The notes beneath the pieces are model-generated. The model saw nothing but the letters and a program-made list of their open reading frames with translations, had not been told where the DNA came from and did not search any database. From Pseudomonas anguilliseptica (GTDB lineage Bacteria; Pseudomonadota; Gammaproteobacteria; Pseudomonadales; Pseudomonadaceae): a stretch of 64,000 bases of DNA. The position numbers and the translations under genes are program-made. Below are positions 9,086-18,894 of the stretch, piece after piece. The stretch's first letter is position 1, and every line of letters starts with the position of its first letter. The DNA is taken from contig NZ_FNSC01000002.1 of the NCBI RefSeq assembly GCF_900105355.1, positions 62,001 through 126,000 of the forward strand, in the 5' to 3' direction.

Positions 9086-9721
9086 GTGTCCATGGAAAAC
9101 AAATCATCAGCCCATTACCAGCGTCTTTTTCGTCAGCGTTTGCGCGAGCAGGGGTTGGTCAAGAAGGAAGTCTGGATACTGCCAGAGCATGCCCCGCTGC
9201 TTATGGCGTTCGAGCGGAAACTTCGCCAGCCGCACTCATTAAAGCTGGCTTCAATGGAAAAGGAGGAGGGTATGAGCATGCCGCAGGTTTGGACTGCACA
9301 GGCTTTATACGATGCGCTATCGGCCGCTGAGCTATTCAAGGGCGGGCAAGCGAGCATTGAGCTGATTCAAAGCTCGGATGCCAGTTTGCACGTGACCATG
9401 CACGACTATGGCGATCTGCCGCTGTTTATTGCCGTCTATGGTGAGCAGATCGTGGTCGAGGGCCTGCTGTGGCCTGCCGCCGATGTGCGCGACAGCGCGG
9501 CGTTCAATGAGCAGGTGCTGCGCACACACAAACTGTTTCCGCTGTCTTCTATCGGCCTGGAAACCCTGCCGGACGGCCAGCCTTGCTACACCATGTTTGG
9601 TGCGCTGAGTTCGGCGTCGTCATTGACCGACGTGGTGTTCGAGATCGAATTGCTGGCCGACAACGTGATCAAGGCCACCGAAGCCTATGAAGGCTTCCTC
9701 AAGGCCGACGCTAAGGAGTGA
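9086..9721 (+). CDS. YjfI family (DUF2170) protein
   Basis: A 211-residue protein of the family found upstream of PspA-like genes (yjfI-yjfJ in E. coli). GTG 9086 sits seven bases after an AGGT, and ATG 9092 is two codons later; the choice is uncertain. Residues about 8-50 are basic and helical (YQRLFRQRLREQGLVKKEVWI), resembling a ribbon-helix-helix type segment, and residues 75-200 are the DUF2170 domain. The exact role is unknown. Its place as first gene of the cassette, directly before pspA (five bases), points to regulation or assembly of the PspA-type protein. Confidence 0.8.
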   Translation: MSMENKSSAHYQRLFRQRLREQGLVKKEVWILPEHAPLLMAFERKLRQPHSLKLASMEKEEGMSMPQVWTAQALYDALSAAELFKGGQASIELIQSSDASLHVTMHDYGDLPLFIAVYGEQIVVEGLLWPAADVRDSAAFNEQVLRTHKLFPLSSIGLETLPDGQPCYTMFGALSSASSLTDVVFEIELLADNVIKATEAYEGFLKADAKE

Positions 9722-9725
9722 TGCT

Positions 9726-10427
9726 ATGAACGTCTGGAGCAAATTGCTGACAGCGCTGCGTGGCGGCGCCAATGAAGTGGGTGAGGCCGTGGTTGACGGT
9801 CAGGCGCTGCGTATTCTCGATCAGGAGATCCGCGACGCCGATCTAGAGCTGCGCAAGTCCAAGGAAGCCTTGGCTGAGATTATGGCCAAACAGAAACTGG
9901 CAAGTGATCGCCTGGGCAAGAGCACGGCGAAGATCGCCGAGTACGAGCAGTACGCGCTCAAGGCCCTAGATGCGGGTAATGAAACCCTGGCCAAGGAAGT
10001 TGCCGAGAAGATCGCCAATCTGGAAGCCGAACAAGCCAGCGACCGTGAACAGGCCGATGGTTTTGCGGCCAGTGTGGCGCAGTTGCGCAAAGCCGTGACC
10101 CAGGCAGAAGGGCATATCAAACGCCTGAAACAACAGGTCGATACGGTCAAGGCCACGGAAAGCGTGCAGAAAGCCCAGATGGCAGTGGCGCAGCGCTATG
10201 GTGGCTCGCAGGCCAAGTTGCATACCGCGGTTGAGTCGCTGGAGCGCATCAAGCTCAAGCAGGCCGAGCGTGCAGCCATGATGGAAGCCAGTGCGGAGCT
10301 GGCCGCAACCAGCGCGCCGGATGACGCCTTGGAGGTCAAGCTGCGTGCTGCCGGTATCGTGCCGGATAACGCCAGTGCTGATAGCGTACTGGCACGCCTG
10401 AAAAACAAAGCTAAACCCGAAGCCTGA
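9726..10427 (+). CDS. PspA/IM30 family protein (YjfJ-like)
   Basis: A 233-residue peripheral membrane protein of the PspA/Vipp1 (ESCRT-III-like) superfamily, which binds stressed inner membrane and forms large oligomers. The start at 9726 gives a short amphipathic N-terminal helix (MNVWSKLLTALRGGANEV), followed by long coiled coil rich in Ala, Glu and Lys to about residue 190. The C-terminal tail APDDALEVKLRAAGI resembles the PspA C-terminal segment. The family's usual length is 220-240. It is not next to the pspBC genes of the classical Psp system but in the flotillin-containing cassette. Confidence 0.9.
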   Translation: MNVWSKLLTALRGGANEVGEAVVDGQALRILDQEIRDADLELRKSKEALAEIMAKQKLASDRLGKSTAKIAEYEQYALKALDAGNETLAKEVAEKIANLEAEQASDREQADGFAASVAQLRKAVTQAEGHIKRLKQQVDTVKATESVQKAQMAVAQRYGGSQAKLHTAVESLERIKLKQAERAAMMEASAELAATSAPDDALEVKLRAAGIVPDNASADSVLARLKNKAKPEA

Positions 10428-10436
10428 GCGGCTAAT

Positions 10437-10459
10437 GCGGGGGCTTCGGCTCCCGCTTC
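10437..10459 (+). terminator. UUCG-loop hairpin between pspA-like and yqiJ-like genes
   Basis: GCGGGGGC and GCTCCCGC form an eight-base-pair stem (one G-U pair) closed by a TTCG tetraloop, followed by TTCTTC. The weak T tract suggests a message-stabilising or partial-terminator element inside the operon and not a full stop. Confidence 0.5.
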
Positions 10460-10483
10460 TTCGACTACTAGGATGTAAAGAAG

Positions 10484-11128
10484 ATGGAGCTATTCATACA
10501 GACCGCGCTGTCATTTCCCGTAGTGCTGCTCAGCTTTGCACTCTGCGTGGCGATTCTGTATTGGCTGGTCGCTGCCATGGGGATTGTCGATGTCGATCTG
10601 CTGGATATCGAAGTCGACTCGGCACTGGAAAACCATTCGCTGCAACCTGAAGGTTTGGCCGGCCTGTTACTCAAACTGGGCCTGAACGGCGTGCCGGTGA
10701 CGCTGGTTCTCACCTTGCTGTTCTTTTTCGCCTGGTTCCTCTGCTATTTCGCTGAGCTGTTTTTGTTGCGCTTTCTGCCTTTGGGCATTTTGCGTTACCC
10801 CTTGGGTTTGCTGGTGATCGCCGCTGCGCTGATTGCCGTGGTGCCCTTAGTGAGCCTGTTGGTGCGTCCGTTGCGCCCGCTGTTTCTCAAGCTGGAAGCC
10901 ACCACCAGCAAGTCCGTGCTTGGGCAGGTGGCCATCGTGCGCAGTGGGCGAGTAACTGCAGCTCAGGGTGAGGCGACGCTTGAGGATGGTGGTGCTGGAC
11001 TGATTCTGCGTGTACGCGCCGATGAGACACATGGCTTAAAGCGTGGCGATCGCGTGGTATTGCTGGAGTACCTGGAGGTCGAACACGCCTATCGGGTGAT
11101 TACCGAAGACGAGTTCAAGGGCATCTAG
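10484..11128 (+). CDS. YqiJ-like inner membrane protein with OB-fold domain
   Basis: A 214-residue protein with hydrophobic segments at about residues 8-30, 75-95 and 105-125, and a soluble C-terminal part of about 75 residues of the OB-fold NfeD type (LGQVAIVRSGRVTAAQGEA then LLEYLEVEHAYRVI). Proteins of this type are encoded beside flotillins (YqiJ with YqiK in E. coli) and are thought to partner them in membrane microdomains. The flotillin gene follows 27 bases later, which supports this. Confidence 0.85.
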   Translation: MELFIQTALSFPVVLLSFALCVAILYWLVAAMGIVDVDLLDIEVDSALENHSLQPEGLAGLLLKLGLNGVPVTLVLTLLFFFAWFLCYFAELFLLRFLPLGILRYPLGLLVIAAALIAVVPLVSLLVRPLRPLFLKLEATTSKSVLGQVAIVRSGRVTAAQGEATLEDGGAGLILRVRADETHGLKRGDRVVLLEYLEVEHAYRVITEDEFKGI

Positions 11129-11155
11129 CCCGTTTATCAAAGGAGATTGATTGTA

Positions 11156-13207
11156 ATGAGCCTCGAGCTGCTAATGCCTTTTCTGACCGGTTTAGGTCTG
11201 TTCTTTCTGGTTGTTTTTGGCTTTTTCGTCCTGTTCAAAGCCTTCTATATCAAAGTGCCGCAAGGTACCGCGCTGATCGTCAACGACATGTCTTCGACGC
11301 CCAAGGTGCATTTCACCGGTGCCTTGGTGTACCCGGTGATCAACCTCAAGGAGTTCATGAAGATCTCCCTGATCACCCTGGAAGTGGACCGTCGCGCCAA
11401 GGATGGGTTGATCTGCAAGGACAATATGCGTGCCGATATCACCGTGGCCTTCTATCTGCGGGTTAATGAAACCCAGCAGGACGTGCTCAAGGTGGCCAAG
11501 GCCATCGGAGTAGAGCGTGCTTCTGACCGCAGTGCGGTCAACGAGCTGTTTAACGCCAAGTTCTCCGAAGCACTGAAAACCGTCGGCAAGCAGTTCGACT
11601 TCGTCCAGCTGTTCGAGAATCGCCAGGACTTCCGTGACCGTATCGTCGAAGTGATCGGCAACGACCTTAACGGCTATGTGCTGGAAGATGTGGCCATTGA
11701 TTACCTGGAGCAGACCTCCAAGGCGTCGCTCGACCCGAGCAATATTCTTGATGCCGAGGGTATCCGCAAGATCACTCAGCTGACTGCTGCGCAGAACGTC
11801 ATCACCAATGACCTGGAGCGCAATGAAGAGCTGGCGATCAAGAAGAATGTGGAAACCCGCGAGGCGACCTTGGCTCTCGAGCGTCAGCAGGCTGATGCCG
11901 AGGCGCGGCAGAAGCGCGAGATCGAAACCATCCGCGCCCGCGAAGAAGCCGAGACCCTCAAGGTCAAGGAAGAAGAGCGCTTGAAAGCCGAGCAGGCGCG
12001 CATCACTACCCAGCAGGAGCTGGATATCCGCGCCGAGAACCATCAGCGCGAGGTTGAAGTGGCGCAGCAGAATCGCCAGCGTGCGGTGGTGATCGAGGTA
12101 GAAAAAGTCACCCGGGCCAAGGACCTGGAAATCGTTTCCCGTGAGCGCGAAGTCGAGCTGCAGCGCATCGAGAAAGAAAAAGCCCTGGAAGTCGAGCGCA
12201 AGAACATCGCCGGGGTGATCCGTGAGCGCGTGGCGGTCGAGAAGACTGTGGCTCAGGAAGAGGAGCGCATCAAGGAAGTGCGTGAAGTATCCGAAGCGGA
12301 TCGGGCCAAACAAGTCATGGTGCTCAACGCCCAGGCCGAAGCCGAGCAGGAGCTGGTGCGTCAGGTCAAGCAGGCCGAAGCCGACGAGACCCGCTCCCAG
12401 CACAAGGCCGTGGAAATCAACAATCTCGCTCTGGCCGAACTGGAAGCCGCCGCCAAGCAGGCCGAAGCCAAGAAGAAAATGGCCGAAGGTATTGAAGCTG
12501 AGCGCGCCGCCCCTGGTCTGGCCGATGCGCGGGTGCGTGAAGTCACCGCCGCAGCCAAGGAGAAGGAAGGCCTGGCCGAAGCCCGTGTGCAGGCTGAGCA
12601 ACTGATTGCCGAAGCCAAGGGTGAGCAGGAAAAGGGCCTGGCCGAGGCACGGGTAACCGAAGCCAAAGCTGCCGCCAAGGAAAAAGACGGCCTGGCCGAT
12701 GCCAAGGTGCTGGAAGAGAAACTCGGCGCCCAGGCGCGCGGCGAAGAGCAGCTCGGTGCGGCCAAGGCCAAAGCCACCCAGGATCTGGGTATGGCCGAAG
12801 CCCACGTGCTACTGGAGCGTCTGAATGCCGAGGCCGAAGGTCTGGGCAAGAAGTTCGGTGCGCTCGATGCGCTCAGCGACAGCGCTCGTCAGCACGAAGA
12901 ATTCCGCATGCAGTTGGAGAAGAACTTCGAGGAAGCCATGGCCGCCATGGCCGCCATCGCGGCCAACAAGGACATCGCCAAGGATCAGGCCGAGGTGCTG
13001 TCCACCGCGCTGGCCAAGGCGAAGATCGAAATCGTCGGCGGCGAAGGCGACTTCTTCAACTCCTTCGCCAAGTCGCTGTCGGTGGGCAAGGCCATCGAAG
13101 GCGTGGTCGGCAAGAGCCCGGTGGTGCAGGACGTGTTGGCCCGCCTGCTCAACGGCCGCGTCGGCGAAAGCAAGACGCCAGCGGCTGTGGATAGCAGCGA
13201 GAGCTAA
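11156..13207 (+). CDS. Flotillin-like SPFH/band-7 protein (YqiK family)
   Basis: A 683-residue membrane-anchored scaffold. The ATG at 11156 lies ten bases after AGGAG; a TTG three codons upstream is too close to that site. Residues 1-30 form a transmembrane helix, about 30-220 the SPFH domain, and about 220-590 a very long Glu/Ala/Lys/Arg-rich coiled coil. Near residues 460-570 the coil contains repeats of a short pattern built on GLAEARV or GLADAKV, with KEKEGLA and KEKDGLA, which look like internal duplications. The C-terminal 80 residues are globular. It probably forms oligomeric microdomains with the YqiJ-like protein. Confidence 0.92.
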   Translation: MSLELLMPFLTGLGLFFLVVFGFFVLFKAFYIKVPQGTALIVNDMSSTPKVHFTGALVYPVINLKEFMKISLITLEVDRRAKDGLICKDNMRADITVAFYLRVNETQQDVLKVAKAIGVERASDRSAVNELFNAKFSEALKTVGKQFDFVQLFENRQDFRDRIVEVIGNDLNGYVLEDVAIDYLEQTSKASLDPSNILDAEGIRKITQLTAAQNVITNDLERNEELAIKKNVETREATLALERQQADAEARQKREIETIRAREEAETLKVKEEERLKAEQARITTQQELDIRAENHQREVEVAQQNRQRAVVIEVEKVTRAKDLEIVSREREVELQRIEKEKALEVERKNIAGVIRERVAVEKTVAQEEERIKEVREVSEADRAKQVMVLNAQAEAEQELVRQVKQAEADETRSQHKAVEINNLALAELEAAAKQAEAKKKMAEGIEAERAAPGLADARVREVTAAAKEKEGLAEARVQAEQLIAEAKGEQEKGLAEARVTEAKAAAKEKDGLADAKVLEEKLGAQARGEEQLGAAKAKATQDLGMAEAHVLLERLNAEAEGLGKKFGALDALSDSARQHEEFRMQLEKNFEEAMAAMAAIAANKDIAKDQAEVLSTALAKAKIEIVGGEGDFFNSFAKSLSVGKAIEGVVGKSPVVQDVLARLLNGRVGESKTPAAVDSSES

Positions 13208-13220
13208 GTGTTTGCCGGTA

Positions 13221-13313
13221 ATGGCTGAAAACCAGCGTCTTACCAATAAGTTGGATGTCCTCTTGGGGTTGGCGAAAGCCAACTCCTTGAATGGCCCGTT
13301 TATCTCTAATTAG
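13221..13313 (+). CDS. Possible 30-residue peptide
   Basis: A short reading frame (MAENQRLTNKLDVLLGLAKA at its start) lies between the flotillin gene and the TerB-like gene. It has plausible cassette-like composition but no clear ribosome site and no family I recognise. It may be just spacer. Confidence 0.2.
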   Translation: MAENQRLTNKLDVLLGLAKANSLNGPFISN

Positions 13314-13321
13314 GAAGCCTT

Positions 13322-13561
13322 ATGTCAGAACCACGGGATTATCTGGAAATGTCGTTTCGTTCGATCCAGTGCTTTGCCAATGACGGCCGTCTGGATGTGC
13401 AGGAGCTGGGCGCGCTGCTGAATATTGCCGAGCGCGACGGGGTGATTGATGACAATGAAATTCGAGTGCTGAAGAAGATCATTGCGCATATCAAGCCCGA
13501 AGAGCTCGATCAGGCGATGCGCGACAAACTGGCCGAAATTGCCCAAAAGATTGGTGCCTAA
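13322..13561 (+). CDS. Small TerB-like helical protein
   Basis: A 79-residue acidic helical protein. The segment FANDGRLDVQELGALLNIAERDGVIDDNEIRVLKKI has two Asp-Gly loops spaced as in TerB/TerY-type or EF-hand-like helical domains, which could bind a metal. It lies between the flotillin and giant ATPase genes in the same direction, with AGGAAG ahead of its ATG. TerB-like domains are often found with membrane-stress and tellurite-resistance systems, which fits the neighbourhood, but the match is by pattern only. Confidence 0.6.
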   Translation: MSEPRDYLEMSFRSIQCFANDGRLDVQELGALLNIAERDGVIDDNEIRVLKKIIAHIKPEELDQAMRDKLAEIAQKIGA

Positions 13562-13659
13562 AAAAGTAGAGCCATGTGCTTTGCTGTTGGGGCTCGTGAA
13601 ACCGCCCCTTCGCTTCACCCCACCTTGCTAGCAGACAGCGCAGATTCAGGAAGACCACG

Positions 13660-16600
13660 ATGTCGGATGCTCCAGCCGTAGCCCAACCACAGGATGTATT
13701 GGACAAGGCCGTCGCCGAAGGCGGTGCCTATGAGGTGCTGCACAAGCGCCTGCGGCAGACTACCGAGGCGCTGAATGCTCAGCGCTTGCAGGAGTTCGGC
13801 AGCAGCCAGATGGAGGTGGTCGGACGGGTACGCATCCGTACCGAAAACAACTGCACGGCGCGCGATATCGTCCAGGTCGGCGAGAACCTGCTGTTTGGCT
13901 ACAACGTGTTCCTCGGCCTGAAAAAGGAAACCCGCGTCGAGGACGTGTTCTCCCTGTATCGCCTGAGCGAGCAGGACGAAGGCTATGAAGCCGAGAGCGT
14001 GGCGCTGGCCGACAGCTTTCTCGGCCAGAGCAGCTTCGTTAATGACTTCAACGAGCTCTACACCTATTACAAGAACACCCGCCTGCTGCAACTGCTGGTG
14101 CGTGACGGCAAGCTGTTGGCCAGCTTCCAGATCGGCGAGCGAATCAGCGATATCCGGGTGTTCCGCTGGTCGATCTCCGACGGCGGCAAAGAGGTTCGCT
14201 ATATCGACAACCGCGGCGAGCGCGATATCGCGCTGCCGGCGCCGTTCGATTTCGAGTGGCAGAAAACCTCTCGCGAGATGGTGGTCAATGGCCGCCATCC
14301 GCATATGAATATCCTCGACACCATCTTTGTCGAGACCATCGGTGGCGACCTAACGGTCAAGGTCGAGAACAACACCGAAGACGGCTTGGGCATCTACCGC
14401 GAGGCGGTGCTGGACAAGACCCAGTCGCTGGACGACGCACAGATCGAGTACGCCAGGCTCGGCAGCCTGATCCTGTTGAAAGTCCTGCCATACCGCGAAG
14501 AAGAGTGGCGCTATCTGGTGTTCAACAGCCTGACGCGCAAGGTCGAGCGGATCGACGCCATCGGCCTGGCCTGCGTGCAGTTGCCGGAAGACCACGGCAT
14601 CATCTTCCCCGGTGGCTACTACCTGCAGAATGGCGAGTCCAAGGCCTTCGAACAGCCCATGGCTGGTATGCGCTTCAAGCGCGCGGTGCGCTCGTCCAAT
14701 GACGAGGACGTGCAGTACATCTTCTACCACCCGGAAGAAGGCCGCTCGGCGCTGTTCACCTACAACATGATCAATCGCCAGCTGCACAACCCGATCTTCG
14801 GTCACGGCTACGCGCGCCTGGAAGACGGGCGTATGGTGATCTTCGCCGCCGAAGGCACCGAGCCGACCCGTATCCACCCGATGCAGGTCTGGCAAACACC
14901 GTTCTGCAGCGATGATTTCGCCGCTCGCCAACCGGTGCGCAGCGGCTTCTTCGGGCGCATCGGCAACGCCGAACTGGTGCGTGGCGTCTCCGACCTGCTG
15001 GGCCTTAGTCGCGAAATCGAAACCCCGGAAGTCTCGGTGCAGCGTTATACCCAGCTGTGCCAGAACACTCGCCGCCTGTTCGACGTCTACCACTGGCTGG
15101 GCGATGCTCAGTGCCAGGGCATGGCGCCGCTGCTGCGTGAAATCGCCGCAACTGGCGAACTGGTGCTCGACGAATTCGAGAAGGTCGAGAGCATTCGCCA
15201 GCAATCGGCTCGCGCCATGGCCGAGGCGGAAACCCGGCAGCAGGCGCTGTTATCCAGCCTGCTGATCGATAGCTGGGATGAGGTGCAGCACTTTGTCGAC
15301 GCGCTCAATGGCATCAACGCCCAGCGTGGCCAGCTGCTGACCATTCGCGATTACCGCTATATCGACGTGGCGCGCATCGACGCCATGGAAACCGAGCTGC
15401 TGACGGCCCAGGAGCAGGTCGCGGCCGCCACCTCGGAGTTCCTCGCCAGTAAGGCGGCGCTGGAGCCTTATGTGCAGCAGCTGGCTCAGCTCGACGCCCA
15501 GGCGCAGAAGGCCGAAAGCGTCAGCCAACTGAATGAGCCGCTGGTGGCGTTGCAGGCTATGGCCGGCAACCTGGATATGCTGTCCAGCCTGATGGCTTCG
15601 CTGCCGATTGACGATGCTACCCAGCGTACCGAAATCGTCGAATCGATTTCCGAAGTCTATGCCCGTCTTAACCAGGCCAAGGCCCGTGCCGAACAGCGCC
15701 GCAAGGGCCTGGGTTCGGCAGAAACCGTGGCGCAGTTCGGCGCCCAGTTCAAACTGTTCAGCCAGGGCATCACCAATGCCCTGGCCATGGCCCAGGACCC
15801 GGAGCGCTGCGACGAACAACTGTCGCGGCTGTTGGTACAGCTGGAAGAGCTGGAAAGCCAGTTCGGCGATCAGGAGCAGTTCCTCGGCGACATTCTGAGC
15901 AAGCGCGAGGAGCTGCTGGAAACCTTCGAAGCGCACAAACAGGCGCTTCTCGATGAACGTCAGCGCAAGGCTCAGGGCCTGCTCGATGCCGCACGGCGCA
16001 TCCTCGAAAGCCTCGGACGGCGCACTGCGCGCCTGACCCAGCCGGATGAGCTGAACGCCTTCTTCGCCTCCGATCCGCTGATTCTCAAGCTGCGCGAACT
16101 GGCCGAGCGCCTGCGCGAGCTGAAGGACAGCGTCAAGGCCGAGGATGTCGAGTCGCGCCTCAAGGCCGCCCGCGATCAGGCGGTGCGTAGCTTGCGCGAC
16201 AAGAGCGAGCTGTTTGAAGAGGGTGGCAACGTTATCAAGCTCGGTCCGCGCCACCGCTTCAGCGTCAACACCCAGGAGCTGGACCTGACCCTAATGCCGC
16301 GCGGCGATCAGCTCTACCTGCACCTGACCGGCACTGAGTTCCTCGAACCGCTACAGAATGCTGAGTTGGAAGCGCTGCGCGACTACTGGCAGGTGTCCCT
16401 GGAGTCCGAGTCCGCCACGCTGTACCGCGCCGAGTACCTGGCCGGCGAAGTGCTGGCCGCCGCCGATGCCGGACGCGATGGCCTTAGCCTGGATCTGCTC
16501 AAACAGCAGCTAGCTCAGCTGGATGTGCTGACCAAGAGCATTCGCGACTTTGCCGCGCCGCGCTACAAGGAAGGCTACGAGAAGGGCATCCACGATCACG

Positions 16601-18894
16601 ATGCGGCGTTGATCCTCACCCAATTGTTGCCGCTGCGCGACAGTGCCGGGTTGCTTAGCTACGGCGCACTGCCACGCGGTTTCGCCAGTTTCTTCTGGAA
16701 CCAGGTGCAACGCCGCGACGAGGCCAAGCAATGGCCGCAGCGCGCGCGCAGTGCCCGGCATATCCAGCAGTTGTTTGGCCAGCGCGACAGCCTGTTGCAG
16801 TTGCAGGCGGAAATTGCCGAGGCCATGGCCGGCTATATCGCCCAGCAGGGCATAAGCCTGACTCCGGCGACGCTGGCAGAGGCGGCGGAATACCTGGTGC
16901 AGGAGCTGGCCGCAGAGCGCATCGAGTTCGTTTTCAGCAAATACGCCCGCGAGGTGCTGGCCGGTTTGCAGGCGCGTTTGCAGACGGCGCATATGTGGGA
17001 TGTCTATCAGCAAACCCTGGCGCAACTGCAGGATCGCCCAGCGGCGCAATGGGCGCTGGTGGAGAACTGGCTGCGCGGCCTTTGCGCGGCCGAGGAGTTC
17101 GCCGCGCTCAGTGCCTATGTGCCTGAAGCCGTGGCCCTGACGCTGCTTGCCGAGGACCTACCCAAGCGCATCACCGAGGTGGATCTGCGCTTTACCGCCA
17201 AAGACTTGATGGGCGAACACCCACGAGTGAGCGAACGGCAACTGGTGCTGGCGGTGGACGATTTCTTCGCCCGCCTGCGTGTACATCGCGAGCAGTTTCT
17301 GCCCGGTTTGCAGCGCTACCAGGCATTGCGCCAGGAAGTGGTGGCGCGCGAGCGCGAGGCGCTGCGTCTCAATGAGTTCAAGCCCAAGCCGCTCAGCTCC
17401 TTCGTGCGCAACAAGCTGATCAACGATGTCTATCTCGGCGTGATCGGCGACAACCTGGCCAAGCAGATGGGCACCGCTGGGGAGAACCGCCGTTCGGATT
17501 TGTCCGGTTTGCTGATGCTGATTTCGCCGCCGGGTTACGGCAAGACCACCTTGATGGAATACGTCGCGCACCGCCTCGGTTTGATCTTTATGAAGATCAA
17601 CGGCCCGGCGCTGGGTCACGAAGTGCGCTCCCTGGACCCGGCCCAGGCGCCGGACGCCACCTCGCGCCAGGAGCTGGAAAAACTCAACCTGGCGCTGGAG
17701 ATGGGCAACAACGTGATGCTCTATCTCGACGATATCCAGCACACCCATCCGGAATTTCTGCAGAAGTTCATCTCGCTCTGTGATGGCACGCGGCGTATCG
17801 AAGGCGTGTGGAAGGGCCGCACCCGTACCTACGACATGCGTGGGCGCAAGTTCTGCGTGATCATGTCGGGCAACCCCTATACCGAGTCCGGCGACGTGTT
17901 CAAGATCCCGGATATGCTGGCCAACCGCGCCGACATCTATAACCTCGGCGACACCCTGGGCGGCATGCAGGAAGCCTTTGCGCTGTCCTACATCGAGAAC
18001 GGCCTCACCTCCAACCCGGTGCTGGCGCCGCTGGCCACCCGCGATATGGCTGACGTCTATCGCTTCGTCGCCAAGGCCGAAGGCAAGCCGTTCTCCAGCA
18101 ATGAACTGCGCCACAGCTACAGCGCCGCTGAGGTCAACGAAATCGTCACCACCTTGCAGCGCCTGATGCAGGTGCGCGATGTGGTCGGCCGGGTCAACCA
18201 GCAGTACATCGCCAGCGCCGCCCAGGCCGATCAGTACCGCACCGAGCCGCCGTTCAAGCTGCAGGGCAGCTACCGCAACATGAACAAGATGGCGGAGAAG
18301 ATCAGCGCGGTGATGAACGACACCGAGGTGCTGCAGCTGATTGCCGATCACTACCAGGGCGAATCCCAGCTGCTCACCACCGGCGCGGAGGAAAATCTGC
18401 TCAAGCTTGCCGAACTGCGTGGCAACATGACCGACGCGCAGGCCGAGCGCTGGGCGCAGATCAAGCGCGACTTTATGCGCAACAAGGCCATGGGCGGCAG
18501 CGATACCGATGTTGGCGGACGGGTGGTGGCGCAGCTCAATGATCTGGTCGAGGGTGTGCGTGGCCTGGCCAAGCTGGCACCGGGCGAGCAAGCCGCAGCG
18601 CCGACGATTCCCTGGGCCGAGCTGCTCGCCGGCCTGGATAGTCTGGGCAAGCTGCGCCCGCAGGTGGAGGTGATCACGCCGCCACAACCGGCCGTGCAGA
18701 AGGTGCTGGAGAGTCTGGCCGACAGTCTGCAGAACAGCTTTCTGCCATTGATCCACGCCATGGACAAGAAGATCGATATCGACCTGCGCACCCACAACCG
18801 CATGCTGGAAATCTCCACCCAGCTGCGTGATCTGGGCGAGCAACTGGGCCATGAACAGCGCCTGGGCGGCGACAGCGAAAGCGAAACACCATGA
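13660..18894 (+). CDS. Giant AAA ATPase of the DNA-repair-ATPase (DUF3686-like) family
   Basis: A 1744-residue cytoplasmic protein. Residues about 1-420 are beta-rich with repeated YxxFNS and WRYLVF-type strands, suggesting a propeller-like sensor region. About 450-880 is coiled coil, followed by a mixed region to about 1240. The AAA core has Walker A SPPGYGKTTLME (about residue 1288) and Walker B NNVMLYLDDIQH (about 1350), followed by the MSGNPYTESGD sensor segment and ADIYNLGD. Proteins of this kind are annotated as DNA repair ATPases, but the evidence for DNA repair is thin. Its fixed place behind PspA and flotillin genes suggests a motor acting on membrane assemblies. It overlaps the rhomboid gene start (ATGA), so the two are translationally coupled. 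Confidence 0.85.
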   Translation: MSDAPAVAQPQDVLDKAVAEGGAYEVLHKRLRQTTEALNAQRLQEFGSSQMEVVGRVRIRTENNCTARDIVQVGENLLFGYNVFLGLKKETRVEDVFSLYRLSEQDEGYEAESVALADSFLGQSSFVNDFNELYTYYKNTRLLQLLVRDGKLLASFQIGERISDIRVFRWSISDGGKEVRYIDNRGERDIALPAPFDFEWQKTSREMVVNGRHPHMNILDTIFVETIGGDLTVKVENNTEDGLGIYREAVLDKTQSLDDAQIEYARLGSLILLKVLPYREEEWRYLVFNSLTRKVERIDAIGLACVQLPEDHGIIFPGGYYLQNGESKAFEQPMAGMRFKRAVRSSNDEDVQYIFYHPEEGRSALFTYNMINRQLHNPIFGHGYARLEDGRMVIFAAEGTEPTRIHPMQVWQTPFCSDDFAARQPVRSGFFGRIGNAELVRGVSDLLGLSREIETPEVSVQRYTQLCQNTRRLFDVYHWLGDAQCQGMAPLLREIAATGELVLDEFEKVESIRQQSARAMAEAETRQQALLSSLLIDSWDEVQHFVDALNGINAQRGQLLTIRDYRYIDVARIDAMETELLTAQEQVAAATSEFLASKAALEPYVQQLAQLDAQAQKAESVSQLNEPLVALQAMAGNLDMLSSLMASLPIDDATQRTEIVESISEVYARLNQAKARAEQRRKGLGSAETVAQFGAQFKLFSQGITNALAMAQDPERCDEQLSRLLVQLEELESQFGDQEQFLGDILSKREELLETFEAHKQALLDERQRKAQGLLDAARRILESLGRRTARLTQPDELNAFFASDPLILKLRELAERLRELKDSVKAEDVESRLKAARDQAVRSLRDKSELFEEGGNVIKLGPRHRFSVNTQELDLTLMPRGDQLYLHLTGTEFLEPLQNAELEALRDYWQVSLESESATLYRAEYLAGEVLAAADAGRDGLSLDLLKQQLAQLDVLTKSIRDFAAPRYKEGYEKGIHDHDAALILTQLLPLRDSAGLLSYGALPRGFASFFWNQVQRRDEAKQWPQRARSARHIQQLFGQRDSLLQLQAEIAEAMAGYIAQQGISLTPATLAEAAEYLVQELAAERIEFVFSKYAREVLAGLQARLQTAHMWDVYQQTLAQLQDRPAAQWALVENWLRGLCAAEEFAALSAYVPEAVALTLLAEDLPKRITEVDLRFTAKDLMGEHPRVSERQLVLAVDDFFARLRVHREQFLPGLQRYQALRQEVVAREREALRLNEFKPKPLSSFVRNKLINDVYLGVIGDNLAKQMGTAGENRRSDLSGLLMLISPPGYGKTTLMEYVAHRLGLIFMKINGPALGHEVRSLDPAQAPDATSRQELEKLNLALEMGNNVMLYLDDIQHTHPEFLQKFISLCDGTRRIEGVWKGRTRTYDMRGRKFCVIMSGNPYTESGDVFKIPDMLANRADIYNLGDTLGGMQEAFALSYIENGLTSNPVLAPLATRDMADVYRFVAKAEGKPFSSNELRHSYSAAEVNEIVTTLQRLMQVRDVVGRVNQQYIASAAQADQYRTEPPFKLQGSYRNMNKMAEKISAVMNDTEVLQLIADHYQGESQLLTTGAEENLLKLAELRGNMTDAQAERWAQIKRDFMRNKAMGGSDTDVGGRVVAQLNDLVEGVRGLAKLAPGEQAAAPTIPWAELLAGLDSLGKLRPQVEVITPPQPAVQKVLESLADSLQNSFLPLIHAMDKKIDIDLRTHNRMLEISTQLRDLGEQLGHEQRLGGDSESETP

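Noticed and set aside
11192..12805. 537-codon minus-strand frame opposite the flotillin gene
   Set aside because: Its Leu/Gly/Phe-rich composition is a by-product of GC-rich codon bias in the opposite strand; no recognisable domain.
12361..12849. Long minus-strand frame rich in Ser, Ala and Arg within the flotillin gene
   Set aside because: It is the mirror of the repetitive coiled-coil codons; the plus-strand product is a clear flotillin and the minus frame has no ribosome site or family pattern.
17158..18852. 564-codon minus-strand frame in the giant ATPase gene
   Set aside because: It is antisense to the Walker-motif part of a clear ATPase gene.
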